From: an uncultured Holophagaceae bacterium
GTDB lineage: Bacteria > Acidobacteriota > Holophagae > Holophagales > Holophagaceae
Reading direction: 5' to 3'
DNA length: 42,655 nucleotides
NCBI GenBank assembly: GCA_903857495.1
Contig: CAIOFF010000006.1
Span: 1-42,655 of the forward strand
Part shown: positions 23,742 through 33,700 of the stretch, piece after piece
Numbering within the stretch: the stretch's first letter is position 1
How the letters are laid out: each line of letters starts with the position of its first letter
Translations under genes and position numbers: made by a program
The notes under the pieces: generated by a model
Seen by the model: only the letters and a program-made list of their open reading frames with translations
Databases searched by the model: none
Told to the model about the DNA's origin: nothing

Positions 23742-26129
23742 TTGTTGAACCTCGCGATCATCCTGATGTCGGTGACGCTGCAGATCGCCGCGGCGGGCTT
23801 TGCCATCCGCATCAATCGGACCGCCCGGAAGCCGCTCGCCTGGATCCTGCTCTCCCTGGCGCTGGTGCTCATGGCGGCCCGCCGCCTGTATGCGCTGGCG
23901 GAGCTGGCCGGGACCGGCATGCCCGCTCGGCTGCTGCCCAACGAGGTCATGGGCCTGCTCATCTCGGGGCTGATGCTGACGGGGGTGCTCCTCATCGGGG
24001 GCCTCTTCCGGTCCAAGGCCGAGCAGGTCGCTGGGCAGCGGGCGGCCACCACCCGCGCCATGGCTGAGGCGGACAAGCTGAAGGCCGTGATGGCCGCCAC
24101 GCCGGTGCCCCTCTGGATCGCCGAAGATCCCCTGTGCGCCGTCATCCGCGGCAACCCCGCTGCCGAGACCCTCCTCCGCATGGCCCCCGGGGCGAACCAC
24201 TCGAAGTCCGCCTCTCCCGGGGAGCAGCCCGGGCACTTCAGCCTGCTCCGCGAGGGCCGGGAGCTGCTGCCGGAGGAGATGCCCATGCAGCAGGCCGCCT
24301 TGCTCGGGGAGCGGGTCCAGGGCCTATCCCTGGATCTGGCCTTCACGGATGGTCAGGTCCGACAGCTCATGGCCTACGCCACCCCACTCCGGGATCCCGA
24401 GGGACACATCCAGGGCGCGGTGTGCTGCATGGTCGATGTCACGGACCTGCGGCGGGTCGAGGAGGCCCTGCGGGCCAGCGAGGCCAAGGTCCAGCAGAAC
24501 GCGGATCGGCTTGGCGCCCTGGTCCGCCTGAACCAGGTGGAAGGCGCCAGCATCCGGGAGATCCTCGACTACGGCCTGGACGAGGCGGTGGCCCTCACGG
24601 ACAGCGCCATTGGCTACATCTACTTCTACGATGAGAGCACGGAGGAGTTCACGCTCCACTCCTGGTCGAAGGATGTCATGCCGGTCTGTGCCGTCCTGAA
24701 TCCGATGACGACCTACAAGCTGGAGAACACGGGCCTCTGGGGGGAGGTGGTGCGCCAGCGGCGGCCGGTCCTGCGCAACGACTTCTCGGTGCCGGACCCC
24801 CTGATGAAGGGCCGGCCCGAAGGCCATGCGCCTCTCTCCCGGTTCATGAGCGTGCCCCTCTTCAGCGGCAGCCAGATCGTGGCGGTGGTGGGCGTCGGGA
24901 ACAAGCCGGCCCCCTACGAAGAGCAGGACATCGAGCAGCTGACTCTCTTCATGAACGGGCTGTGGAGCATCGTCGAGCGCCGCAAGGCCGAGGAGGCTCT
25001 GGCCAAGGCGCGGAAGATGGAGAGCCTGGGCCTGCTCTCCGGCGGCATCGCCCATGACTTCAACAACATCTTCCAGGCCATGGTGGCCAACCTGGAGATG
25101 GCCGAGGCCGCCTTGCCCGAGGACTCCCGCGGGCACCTCTACCTGCAGCGGCTGAAGACCGCCCTGGATCGCGCCAGCCGCCTCAGCCGCGACATCCTGC
25201 ACAGCTCTGGAGGAGACCTCCGGCGCCCGGAGTCCCTGGAACTCACCCCCCTCATCGCGGAGGTGCTGGACCGTCTGCGGCTGCCGGTGCTCCGGGACTT
25301 CTCCCTGAACCTGCCCCGGGTCATGGTGGATCCCCTCCTGGCGGGTCGCGTGGTGGAAGGCCTGGTCACCAACGCCCAGGAGGCCAATTCCTCCCAGGGC
25401 GTCGTCCGCGTCCGTACCTACCTGCGGGCGGTTACGCCCCTGGACCTGGGCACCGGTTACTGGCCCGAGCCGGTGGAGCCTGGCTCCTATGCGGTGCTCG
25501 AAGTCTCGGACCAGGGCCACGGCATCGACGCGGCGAGCCTGCCTGACATCTTCGACCCCTTCTATTCCACCCGGGACCTGGGCCGGGGCCTGGGACTGCC
25601 CGCGGCCCTGGGCATCGTGCGGAGCCACCGGGGAGGTCTGCAGGTCGAGAGCATCCCCGGCGTCGGCAGCGTGTTCCGGGTGCACTTCCCCTCGCCGGAG
25701 GCGCAGGAGAGTGTGCCGGTCGCGCCGGTGGAGGGACCTCGCGCCCGGAACCTCGTGCTCCTGGCCGATGACGAGGTGGAGCTGCGCGAGGTCATGGCCG
25801 AGATGCTGGAGACCTGGTTCGGCCTGGAGGTGGTGCCGGTCGCCGACGGGCAGGAGGCCCTCGACGCCTTCAACCAGCGGCCCGAGGTCTTTGACCTGGT
25901 GATCCTGGATGCCACCATGCCCCGTCTGGGGGGCGTCGAAGCCTTCAAGGCCATGCGGGCCGTCCGGCCGGGGCTGCCGGGGATCCTCTGCAGCGGCTAC
26001 GCCCTGCCGGCCTCCCGGGACGAGGCCATCACCCAGGGCTTCGCCGACTTCCTGAAGAAGCCCTTCAGCAGCGTGGAGCTGGAGGTCATGCTCAACCGGG
26101 TCATGGGCCGGCGGACGACCCCCGCCTAG
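23742..26129 (+). CDS. hybrid sensor histidine kinase with PAS, GAF and receiver domains
   Basis: A 795-residue protein starting at TTG 23742 behind GAGGGAAGG. Three membrane helices (about 3-21, 32-48, 69-89) are followed by a PAS domain (about 110-240), a GAF domain (about 260-415), HisKA of the HDFNN type (IAHDFNNIFQ, His438), HATPase (NAQEANS, SDQGHGID, RGLGLPAALG) and a C-terminal receiver with DD at 676-677 and phospho-acceptor Asp723 (ILDATMP). The lysine of the receiver is in LKKPFSS. The signal may move from the receiver to an unlinked phosphotransfer protein. Its last 4 bp overlap the convergent nucleotidase gene. Confidence 0.9.
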   Translation: MLNLAIILMSVTLQIAAAGFAIRINRTARKPLAWILLSLALVLMAARRLYALAELAGTGMPARLLPNEVMGLLISGLMLTGVLLIGGLFRSKAEQVAGQRAATTRAMAEADKLKAVMAATPVPLWIAEDPLCAVIRGNPAAETLLRMAPGANHSKSASPGEQPGHFSLLREGRELLPEEMPMQQAALLGERVQGLSLDLAFTDGQVRQLMAYATPLRDPEGHIQGAVCCMVDVTDLRRVEEALRASEAKVQQNADRLGALVRLNQVEGASIREILDYGLDEAVALTDSAIGYIYFYDESTEEFTLHSWSKDVMPVCAVLNPMTTYKLENTGLWGEVVRQRRPVLRNDFSVPDPLMKGRPEGHAPLSRFMSVPLFSGSQIVAVVGVGNKPAPYEEQDIEQLTLFMNGLWSIVERRKAEEALAKARKMESLGLLSGGIAHDFNNIFQAMVANLEMAEAALPEDSRGHLYLQRLKTALDRASRLSRDILHSSGGDLRRPESLELTPLIAEVLDRLRLPVLRDFSLNLPRVMVDPLLAGRVVEGLVTNAQEANSSQGVVRVRTYLRAVTPLDLGTGYWPEPVEPGSYAVLEVSDQGHGIDAASLPDIFDPFYSTRDLGRGLGLPAALGIVRSHRGGLQVESIPGVGSVFRVHFPSPEAQESVPVAPVEGPRARNLVLLADDEVELREVMAEMLETWFGLEVVPVADGQEALDAFNQRPEVFDLVILDATMPRLGGVEAFKAMRAVRPGLPGILCSGYALPASRDEAITQGFADFLKKPFSSVELEVMLNRVMGRRTTPA

Positions 26130-27595
26130 CCCAGCCGCTCGTGGGGCAGGGCGGGCACCGGGGCGTAGAGCGTGCTGTGGGAGTCCACCATGTAGAGGTT
26201 CCCGACCTTGCCCGTGTAGGCGCAGGCGAACTGCTGGATCTGGTCGGCGAAGCGGGTCTGCTCGTCCCGGTCCCGGAACATGGGGCCCCACATGGGATTG
26301 AAGGCGGCTTCCACTGCGGCCATGAGCCGATCCAGCTCCAGGCTCTGCAGCTCTGCCCGGCGCTGCAGCGCCTCGGTGCTGGCCGCCAGGTGGGCCGCCT
26401 CGTGGTCCAGGGCCACGGTGGCATCCGGGCTGAGGCGGGGGCCCAGCACATGGCGGCGCACGCGATTCCGCTTCCACTGATCCAGGAGTACCGAGGCGCG
26501 GCGCAGGGTCCGCCGCCGCGCGGTCTCCAGCCGCAGGAGGGTGCGGAGGTCATCCGCCTTGGCCTCCAGCAGCTTCAGCTCGCGCTCCAGCTCGGGCACC
26601 AACAGCAGGGTGCGCCAGGAGGCATTCTTCTTCGAGCGCAATACGTCGCCGTAGATGTGATCGCCCACGTAAAGCACCTGCTCCCCCTGGGCGCCCAGCA
26701 GGGCTTCCAGCCAGGCGGTGTGCCCGCCGGTGAAGCAGCGGGGGTGCCCCTCCAGCGCCTTGGCCTCGGGTGTCTCGAGGAAGAAGGCCGGCTTGCGGCT
26801 GCTCACCACCACGAGGTCGAAGTAGTCGACCCAGTGAGGCCGGGCCTCGTCCTGCCCGTCAAGCAGGTGGCTCAGCACGCCGTTGGTGAAGCTCCACTCG
26901 CTGTTGGTGAGCAGGAACAGCTTCTTGCCCTCGCGCTTCAGGCGGTCCAGGGCCAGGGCCAGCTGGGGATCCTGGGCGATGAAGAAGTCCCGGTGGGCGA
27001 GGATCTCGGTCTTCATCTCTCCGTTGCGGTGGGCGGTGTCGATGGCCCACCGGGCATCCAGGAAAAGCTGGAGGTAGTTCTCGGCCTTCAGGATGCCCTG
27101 GTCCAGCCCGTCCACCAGCTGGGCGTAGAGGAAGCTCTCGGGGATCTCGAACAGGGTGTCGATGCTGCGGAACCCCTTGGCGGAGGTGGCCAGGCGACGC
27201 CGGCTGTAGACCAGGTCCAGGGCGGGCCGGGGCATGGCCCGGCTGCCATGGCAGGCCCGCACCACCTGGCGCTCGCGGTTGAGCTTGAGAAGGTTGCCCC
27301 GGATCCCGTCCAGCACCAGGCCGCGCACGGCGAAGGTGGGGTTGTAGGCGACCTCGAGCAGCCAGGGGGAGTAGCCGCGCTCCCGCACCAGCAGCCGGGC
27401 CGCCTTCTTGAAGGCCAGCTCATCGATCTCTGGGGAGCGGTAACGGGCCAGCGTGTGGTCCATGTCGAAGCCGATCGCCTTGATGTCCCCCAGCGGCAGC
27501 GTCCGCAGGGCATAGAGCTTGTGGGCCGGGGGCAGACGGTCGACTTCCTCCGTCAGCGGAGGCGCAGCGAGGAGGGCCTGATCCCGGGAAGTCAT
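26126..27595 (-). CDS. HAD-superfamily 5'-nucleotidase (HAD-IG family)
   Basis: A 489-residue protein with the HAD nucleophile motif GFDMDHTLARY (Asp44, Asp46), motif II in FLLTNSEWSFT and motif IV in VLYVGDHIYGDVLRSKK. This is the pattern of the HAD-IG/cytosolic purine 5'-nucleotidase family (cN-II-like), which dephosphorylates IMP/GMP-type nucleotides. The C-terminal third is rich in Arg and Leu and probably helical. The bacterial substrate has to be tested. The gene is convergent with the hybrid kinase (4-bp overlap) and is the last in a minus-strand run that includes the SprT-like gene 51 bp upstream. Confidence 0.87.
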   Translation of the reverse strand: MTSRDQALLAAPPLTEEVDRLPPAHKLYALRTLPLGDIKAIGFDMDHTLARYRSPEIDELAFKKAARLLVRERGYSPWLLEVAYNPTFAVRGLVLDGIRGNLLKLNRERQVVRACHGSRAMPRPALDLVYSRRRLATSAKGFRSIDTLFEIPESFLYAQLVDGLDQGILKAENYLQLFLDARWAIDTAHRNGEMKTEILAHRDFFIAQDPQLALALDRLKREGKKLFLLTNSEWSFTNGVLSHLLDGQDEARPHWVDYFDLVVVSSRKPAFFLETPEAKALEGHPRCFTGGHTAWLEALLGAQGEQVLYVGDHIYGDVLRSKKNASWRTLLLVPELERELKLLEAKADDLRTLLRLETARRRTLRRASVLLDQWKRNRVRRHVLGPRLSPDATVALDHEAAHLAASTEALQRRAELQSLELDRLMAAVEAAFNPMWGPMFRDRDEQTRFADQIQQFACAYTGKVGNLYMVDSHSTLYAPVPALPHERLG

Positions 27596-27646
27596 GGCAG
27601 GAGTGTACTCGGCAGAACCACGGGGTTGGTCCAGTCCTGAAGGGCC

Positions 27647-28057
27647 TCAGCCTTCTTCGGTGCCGATTCCATGTGTGATGCTCTGGTGCCCGAACACCTC
27701 CCAGGCCAGCTGCCGGAAGCGCTCGCTGTGGCCCCAGTCCTTCTCCCGGTCCATCCAGAGCTTGTAGTGGATGAGCTCGTGCTCGAGGATCCGGGCCTGC
27801 ACGGCGGCGGGATCATGGCAGTTCATGCCGCACACCTGCTGGGGCCAGGGCCAGTCCCGGCGGCGCAGCAGCGGGATGCTGAGGCGGATCTCCGGATGCC
27901 ACTTGCCCCGGGCGTCCTTCTCGATCACGAAGAGCCCCGCGCAGCGCACCATGCGCGGCGACCAGACCACTGGCGGCGGCGCCATGTCCCACCCCGCCTC
28001 GCGGAGGATGGCCTGGGCGCGCTGGCGGAGGGTGAGCTGTCCCGGCGCCGACGCCAT
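27647..28057 (-). CDS. SprT-like metalloprotein
   Basis: A 136-residue protein with the zinc motif HELIHYKLW (His93, Glu94, His97) and a downstream His110 in WGHSERF, the arrangement of the SprT/Spartan fold. Homologues are DNA-protein crosslink proteases or proteins of unknown role. Cys76 and Cys80 (QVCGMNC) and Cys39 are also present. It lies 3 bp downstream of the next minus-strand gene and is probably co-transcribed with it. Confidence 0.75.
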   Translation of the reverse strand: MASAPGQLTLRQRAQAILREAGWDMAPPPVVWSPRMVRCAGLFVIEKDARGKWHPEIRLSIPLLRRRDWPWPQQVCGMNCHDPAAVQARILEHELIHYKLWMDREKDWGHSERFRQLAWEVFGHQSITHGIGTEEG

Positions 28058-28060
28058 GCC

Positions 28061-28627
28061 CTACTTCCGGGCCCTCTCGGCGGCCTTGAGGTGCTTGTAG
28101 GAACCCACCATCAGGTTGGGGCCGTGCTCCTCGATGCCCGCCTCCAGGGTCTCGGCGCCGTAGTAGAACTGCTGGTTGATGAAGCTGAGCTGCGGCGCGC
28201 CCAGCTCCGGGAGGCTGCGGAGCACGGCCGAGGCCAGGTGCACCAGCGCATCCGAGGACTGGTACTGGAGGAGGATGCTCCGGTCCAGGAGCAGGTGGTC
28301 TTCATAGCGGTTCGAGGGCCGGGAGTAGAAGAGGCTCTTCCCGTCGAAGAGGATCTGGGTGCCGTCCGTGGCGACGGTGAAGACCTTGCCCTTGTCCGTC
28401 ACATCGAACTGGAAGGCGGTGCCCTTCTTGAAGGCCAGCATGAGGGCCTGGAACTTGGGGTGCTGCAGGTAGGCCGAGCCCAGGTTCACCTTCTTCTGGA
28501 CGCGGGGCACTTCCTTGGCCGTGGGGCCGTACATCATGTGGTTGTAGCGCAGAGCCTCGGCACGCTCCTGGGGGGTCTGCCGCTTGTCTTTCACTTTTTT
28601 AGGGGCTTTACCCGGAGTCGCAGTCAT
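28061..28627 (-). CDS. conserved-looking protein of unknown function
   Basis: A 188-residue soluble protein that I do not recognise. The N-terminus is very basic (KAPKKVKDKRQ) and could bind nucleic acid or be disordered. The rest is a mixed alpha/beta sequence with TATDG-like and beta-strand-rich segments (about 65-105) and a helical C-terminal part. There is no signal peptide, membrane helix or metal motif. It is separated from the SprT-like gene by 3 bp and probably forms a two-gene unit with it. Codon use looks native, so it is likely a real gene. Confidence 0.7.
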   Translation of the reverse strand: MTATPGKAPKKVKDKRQTPQERAEALRYNHMMYGPTAKEVPRVQKKVNLGSAYLQHPKFQALMLAFKKGTAFQFDVTDKGKVFTVATDGTQILFDGKSLFYSRPSNRYEDHLLLDRSILLQYQSSDALVHLASAVLRSLPELGAPQLSFINQQFYYGAETLEAGIEEHGPNLMVGSYKHLKAAERARK

Positions 28628-28710
28628 GGGGTTCCTCGGTGCTCGGCGTGGCCAGACTCATTGTCGCACAAGGGGAAGGGGGCTGCCCCGGACTCCAGCG
28701 GTGACCCTGG

Positions 28711-30714
28711 TCAGAAGTCGAAGGTGGGTCCGCTGAGGGTCTGGGCGTCGAGGAGCTGGCCCTGGGCATCCAGGGTCACGAGGCCCTGGGCCTGGCGGGG
28801 CGTCAGCTGGCTGATCTGCTGGAGGGCCTGGCCGCGCAGCTCGGGGCTGCCACCCTCGGCGCTCTCGAAGAACACCGCCCCCACCCGGTAGGTCTGCTTG
28901 GCCTCCTGGCTCAGGTGCAGCTCGCGGAGCTGGCGCTCGTCCACGGAGTTGGGTGCATCCGTCATGAGGCAGCGGGCCTGGGCGGTCTTGGGGAAGGCGA
29001 TGACCTCGCGGATGTTGTCCACGCCCGCCAGCAGCATCACCAGGCGGTCCAGGCCCAGGGCCAGGCCGCCGTGGGGCGGAGCGCCGTAGCTCAGGGCGTC
29101 CAGCAGGAAGCCGAACTTCTCGCGGGCCTCGGCCTCGCCGATGCCGATGGTTCGGAACATGCGGCTCTGGGTCTCGGCGTCGTGGATGCGGATGCTGCCG
29201 CCGCCCACCTCGAAGCCATTGAGCACCAAGTCGTAGGCCACGGCGCGGCAGGCGCCGGGGTTGGTCTCCAGCAGCTCCAGGTCGTCCGGGTGGGGGCTGG
29301 TGAAGGGATGGTGGCAGGCGATGAAGCGCTGGTGCTCTTCGCTCCAGTCGAGGAGGGGGAAGTCCACGACCCATAAAAACGCGTACGCGTTTTTATCCAT
29401 CAAGAGACGGGAAAGGGCTGGGTCGGACTCGATGGTCGCAAGCTCCGCTGCGACCTTCACCCGGAGGTCACCTAGGACTCGGCTGGTCTGGGCGTCGGTG
29501 CCTACGGCGAAGATGGCCAGGCCCTCGCCGGTGATGCCCAGGCTGGCGCGCAGGGCGGCCTCGTCGGCGGGCTCGAGGAATTTCTTGAAGCTGCTGGCGA
29601 GGCCGTCCTTGCCCCACTTGGCGTAGGGCAGGCCGCCAGCGCCCAGCTGCCGCGCCTGCTCCTGGTAGCCGTCGAGGACCTTCCGGCTGAGGGAGCCCGC
29701 GGCCTCGCCGGGGAAGAACAGGGCCCGCACCCGGCGCTGCCCCTGGCTCTCGGCGGCGGCGCGGAAGAGGTTGAAGCCGCTCTCGGCGAAGAGGGCCGTG
29801 GCGTCCTGGATCTTCAGGCCGCAGCGGAGGTCGGGCTTGTCCGAGCCGTACCACGCCATGGCGTCCCGGTAGGGCAGGCGCGGGAAGGGGGCGGTGACGT
29901 CCTTGCCGACTACCTTGGCCAGCCTGACCATGAGCGGCTCGATGACGCCCTGGACGTCCTCCTGCCGCACGAAGCTCATCTCGATGTCCACCTGGGTGAA
30001 CTCCGGCTGGCGGTCCGCGCGCAGGTCCTCGTCGCGGAAGCAGCGGCAGATCTGGATGTAGCGCTCGAAGCCGCTGACCTGCAGGAGCTGCTTGAACAGC
30101 TGGGGGCTCTGGGGCAGGGCGAAGAACTGGCCCGCGTGGACGCGGCTGGGTACCAGGTAGTCCCGGGCCCCCTCGGGGGTGGACTTGGTGAGGATGGGGG
30201 TCTCGACCTCGATGAAGTCCAGGTCGCGGAAGTGCTCACGGGTGAGGTTGGCGACATCGCTGCGCAGCCGCAGGTTGCGCTGGAGCTGCTCGCGGCGCAG
30301 GTCCAGGAAGCGGTAGGTGAGGCGCAGGTCCTCGCCCACGTTCTCGTCGTCCAGGGGGAAGGGCAGGGGCGCGGCGGTGTTCAGGATCTTCAGGCCGGTC
30401 AGCCGGATCTCGACGTCACCCGTGGCCATGTTGGGGTTCTTGCTCTGGCGCTCGGCCACCACGCCTTCGACCGCCAGGACGAACTCGCTGCGGACGGCCT
30501 TGAGCTTGGCCAGCAGGGCCGGGTCCGCGGTCTCCTCATTGGCCACCAGCTGCACCAGCCCCCAGCGGTCCCGCAGGTCCAGGAACACCAGGGAGCCCAG
30601 GTTCCGGACGCGCCGGCACCAGCCGAGCAGGCGCACAGTCTGGCCGGCGTGGTCGAGGCGCAGGTCGCCGTTGCGGTGGGTGCGTTGGAAGTCGCCGAGC
30701 TGGTCGAGTCTCAT
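28711..30714 (-). CDS. aspS: aspartyl-tRNA synthetase
   Basis: A class IIb synthetase of bacterial type. It has an N-terminal OB-fold anticodon-binding domain (about 10-110), motif 1 (VETPILTKSTPEGARDYL), motif 2 (FRDEDLRADRQPEFTQVD), the GAD insertion domain and motif 3 (GLALGLDRLVMLLAG). I choose ATG 30714 (MRLDQLGDFQ), giving 667 residues; 18 bases more upstream are in frame but have no support. That is about 70 residues longer than most bacterial AspRS. The excess is a C-terminal tail after QLRELHL ending GPTFDF, plus a short insert ahead of FLWVVDFPL. Part of the insert is encoded by a perfect palindrome. The start lies 33 bp downstream of the efflux pump gene on the same strand. Confidence 0.94.
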   Translation of the reverse strand: MRLDQLGDFQRTHRNGDLRLDHAGQTVRLLGWCRRVRNLGSLVFLDLRDRWGLVQLVANEETADPALLAKLKAVRSEFVLAVEGVVAERQSKNPNMATGDVEIRLTGLKILNTAAPLPFPLDDENVGEDLRLTYRFLDLRREQLQRNLRLRSDVANLTREHFRDLDFIEVETPILTKSTPEGARDYLVPSRVHAGQFFALPQSPQLFKQLLQVSGFERYIQICRCFRDEDLRADRQPEFTQVDIEMSFVRQEDVQGVIEPLMVRLAKVVGKDVTAPFPRLPYRDAMAWYGSDKPDLRCGLKIQDATALFAESGFNLFRAAAESQGQRRVRALFFPGEAAGSLSRKVLDGYQEQARQLGAGGLPYAKWGKDGLASSFKKFLEPADEAALRASLGITGEGLAIFAVGTDAQTSRVLGDLRVKVAAELATIESDPALSRLLMDKNAYAFLWVVDFPLLDWSEEHQRFIACHHPFTSPHPDDLELLETNPGACRAVAYDLVLNGFEVGGGSIRIHDAETQSRMFRTIGIGEAEAREKFGFLLDALSYGAPPHGGLALGLDRLVMLLAGVDNIREVIAFPKTAQARCLMTDAPNSVDERQLRELHLSQEAKQTYRVGAVFFESAEGGSPELRGQALQQISQLTPRQAQGLVTLDAQGQLLDAQTLSGPTFDF
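29373..29396. repeat. 24-bp perfect palindrome inside aspS
   Basis: The half-site ATAAAAACGCGT is followed directly by its reverse complement, with no spacer and no mismatch over 24 bp. It is read in frame as part of DKNAYAF just before FLWVVDFPL. Its A/T-rich ends and rare AAAAA/TTTTT runs stand out in a GC-rich gene. It could be a protein-binding site, a replication or segregation motif, or the scar of a small palindromic insertion that kept the frame. Confidence 0.75.
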
Positions 30715-30747
30715 AGCCTTACAGGATCGCATCCGCCGGGGTTGGGC

Positions 30748-33700
30748 TCAAGCGGGCAGCGCGGGGACGGGCTTCTGGCGGCTGCGCAGGCGCTCCCAGC
30801 GGAGGCGGAGGCGGTCCATGTAGAGGTAGATCACCGGGGTGGTGTAGAGGGTGAGCATCTGGCTGAAGAGCAGGCCGCCCACGATGGCGATGCCCAGGGG
30901 CTGGCGCAACTCGGAGCCGGTGCCCATGCCGATGGCCAGGGGCAGGCCACCCAGCAGGGCCGCCATGGTGGTCATGGTGATGGGGCGGAAGCGGAGCAGG
31001 CAGGCCTGGAAGATGGCCGCCTCGGGCGTGGTGCCCTGCCGGCGCTCCACCTCGATGGCGAAGTCGATCATCAGGATGGCATTCTTTTTCACGATGCCGA
31101 TGAGCAGGATGATGCCGATGAAGGCGATGACACTCAGCTCCGTGTGCCAGGCCAGCAGGGCCAGGAGGGCGCCCACCCCGGCCGAGGGCAGGGTGGAGAG
31201 GATGGTCAGCGGGTGGATGAGGCTCTCGTAGAGCATGCCCAGCACGATGTAGACCACCAGCAGGGCGGCCACGACCAGGAGGGGCTGGTTGGACAGGGAG
31301 GCGCGGAAGGCCTGGGCCGTGCCCATGAAGGTGCCCCGCAGGGTGCCGGGCATGCGGATCTCCTGTTGGGCCTTGTCGATGGCGGTCACCGCATCCCCCA
31401 GAGCCACGCCCACGGGCAGGTTGAAGGAGATGGTCACCGAGGGCAGCTGCCCCTGGTGGTTCACGGAGAGGGGCGTGTTCCGGCGCTCCAGCTTGGTGAA
31501 GGCACTCAGGGGGACCAGGTCGCCCGTGGTGGAGCGGACGTAGGTGTGGCGCAGTCCCTCTGGGGTCTGCATGAAGGGGGTGTCCACCTCCATGACCACG
31601 TGATACTGGTTCAGGGGCGTGTAGATGGTGGACACGAAGCGCTGGCCGAAGGCGTCGTAGAGCGCGTTGTCGATGGCCTTGGGCGAGACCCCCAGGCGGG
31701 AGGCGGTGGTGCGGTCGATGACCAGGGAGGCCTCGAGGCCCTTGTTCTGCAGGTCCGTGTTGACGTCGGTGATCTGGGGCACGGTCCGCAGCTTCTGGAG
31801 CACCCGGGGGGCCCAGTCGAAGAGCTCCCGGGCGTCATCGCCCTGGAGGGTGTACTGGTATTGGGAGCTGGAGGCCCGGCCGCCCAGCCGAAGATCCTGC
31901 ACGGGCTGCATGAAGAGGGTGCCCCCCGCGATGTGAGCGGTCTTGCCGCGCAGCCGGGCGATGATCTGATCCGCGGTGTCCTTGCGCTCGTTGTTGGGCT
32001 TGAGCGAGGTGAACAGGCGGCCCGTGTTGCCGCTGCCGACGAAGGCCGTGACATTCTCGATGGCTGGATCCGCCTGGACGATGGCCACATATTGAGTCAT
32101 CAGCTTCTCCATGCCGTTGAAGGAGATGTCCTGGGCGGCCTGGATGGAACCCGTGAGGCGGCCCGTGTCCTGCTGGGGGAAGAAGCCCTTGGGGATGACG
32201 ATGTAGAGCGCCACGGTGGCGACCATGGTGGCAATGGCCACGCCCAGGGTGAGGCCCTGGTGGCGCAGCACCCAGCCCAGGGACCGCTCGTACTTGCCCA
32301 TGATCCACTTCAGGAACCGGTCGCTGGCCTGGAAGATCCGCCCATGCTTCTCCTCGCTGGGGGGCCGCAGGATCCGGGAGCACATCATGGGCGTGGTGGT
32401 GAGGGACACCACCATGGAGATGACGATGGCCACGGACAGGGTCACGGCAAACTCGCGGAACAGACGCCCCACGATGCCGCCCATGAGCAGGATGGGGATG
32501 AAGACGGCGATGAGGGAGATGCTGATGGAGATCACGGTGAAGCCGATCTCCTTGGCGCCGTGGAGGGAGGCCTCCATGGGGGTCATGCCCTCTTCGAGGT
32601 GCCGGGTGATGTTTTCCACCACCACGATGGCGTCGTCCACCACGAAGCCCGTGGCCACCGTGAGTGCCATCAGGGAGAGGTTGTCGATGGTGTAGCCCAG
32701 CAGGTACATCACCCCGAAGGTGCCGATCAGCGAGATGGGCACGGCGACGCTGGGGATGAGGGTCGAGCGCCAGCTCCGCAGGAACAGGAAGACCACCAGG
32801 ATGACCAGCAGGATGGAGATGAGCATGGCGATCTGCACATCCCGGACCGAGGCCCGGATGGTGCGTGTGGCATCGATGAGCACCTTGAGCTCGATGGTGG
32901 GCGGCAGGCTGGCCTGCATCTGGGGCAGGATGGCCCGCACCCGGTCCACGGTCTCGATGATGTTGGCGTCGGGCTGGCGGAAGATGGGCACCATGATGGC
33001 GGGGACGCCGTTGGAGAGTCCGGCGTTGCGGACGTTCTCCACGGAATCCGCGACCCGGGCCACGTCCGAGAGCCGCACGGCATTGCCGTTCCGGTAGCGG
33101 AGGATGAGGGGCTGGTAGTCGGCGGCGCCCTTGAGCTGGTCGGTGGTGTCGAGGGACCAGGTGGTGGTGCGGCTGGCCAGCTCGCCCTTGGGCAGGTTCA
33201 GGTTGGCCGCGGCGATGGCCAGCCGGACATCCTCCAGGGCGAGGCCCTGGGCATTGAGCAGGGCCGGGTTCACATCCACCCGCACCGCCGGCAGGGCGCC
33301 GCCCCAGACAAAGACCTGGCCCACGCCCTCGATCTGGGAGAGCTTTTGCTGCAGCACCGAGGAGGCGATGTCGTACATTCGCTCCCGGGGGATCAGCTTC
33401 GAGGTGAGAGCCAGCAGCATGATGGGTGAATCCGCGGGATTCACCTTGCGGTAGTTGGGGTTGTTCGGCAGATTGGCGGGCAGGTCACCCCGGGCGGCGT
33501 TGATGGCGGCCTGCACATCCCGGCCTGCGGCGTCGATGTTGCGGCCCAGGTCGAACTGCAGGGTGATGTTGGTGGAGCCCAGGCTGCTGGCCGAGGTCAT
33601 CTCGGTGATGCCAGCGATGCGGCCGAACTGGCGCTCCAGGGGCGTGGCCACGGAGGAGGCCATGGTCTCGGGGCTCGCGCCGGGCAGGCCCGCCGAGACC

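Noticed and set aside
21494-24346. A 950-residue minus-strand open frame over the GAF kinase and aminotransferase
   Set aside because: No motifs and unusual composition; overlaps three well-supported plus-strand genes.
30136-33429. A 1,097-residue open frame on the plus strand across aspS and mdtC
   Set aside because: His/Gly/Asp-rich, no known domain, antisense to two clearly real genes; a product of GC-rich third positions in the opposite strand.
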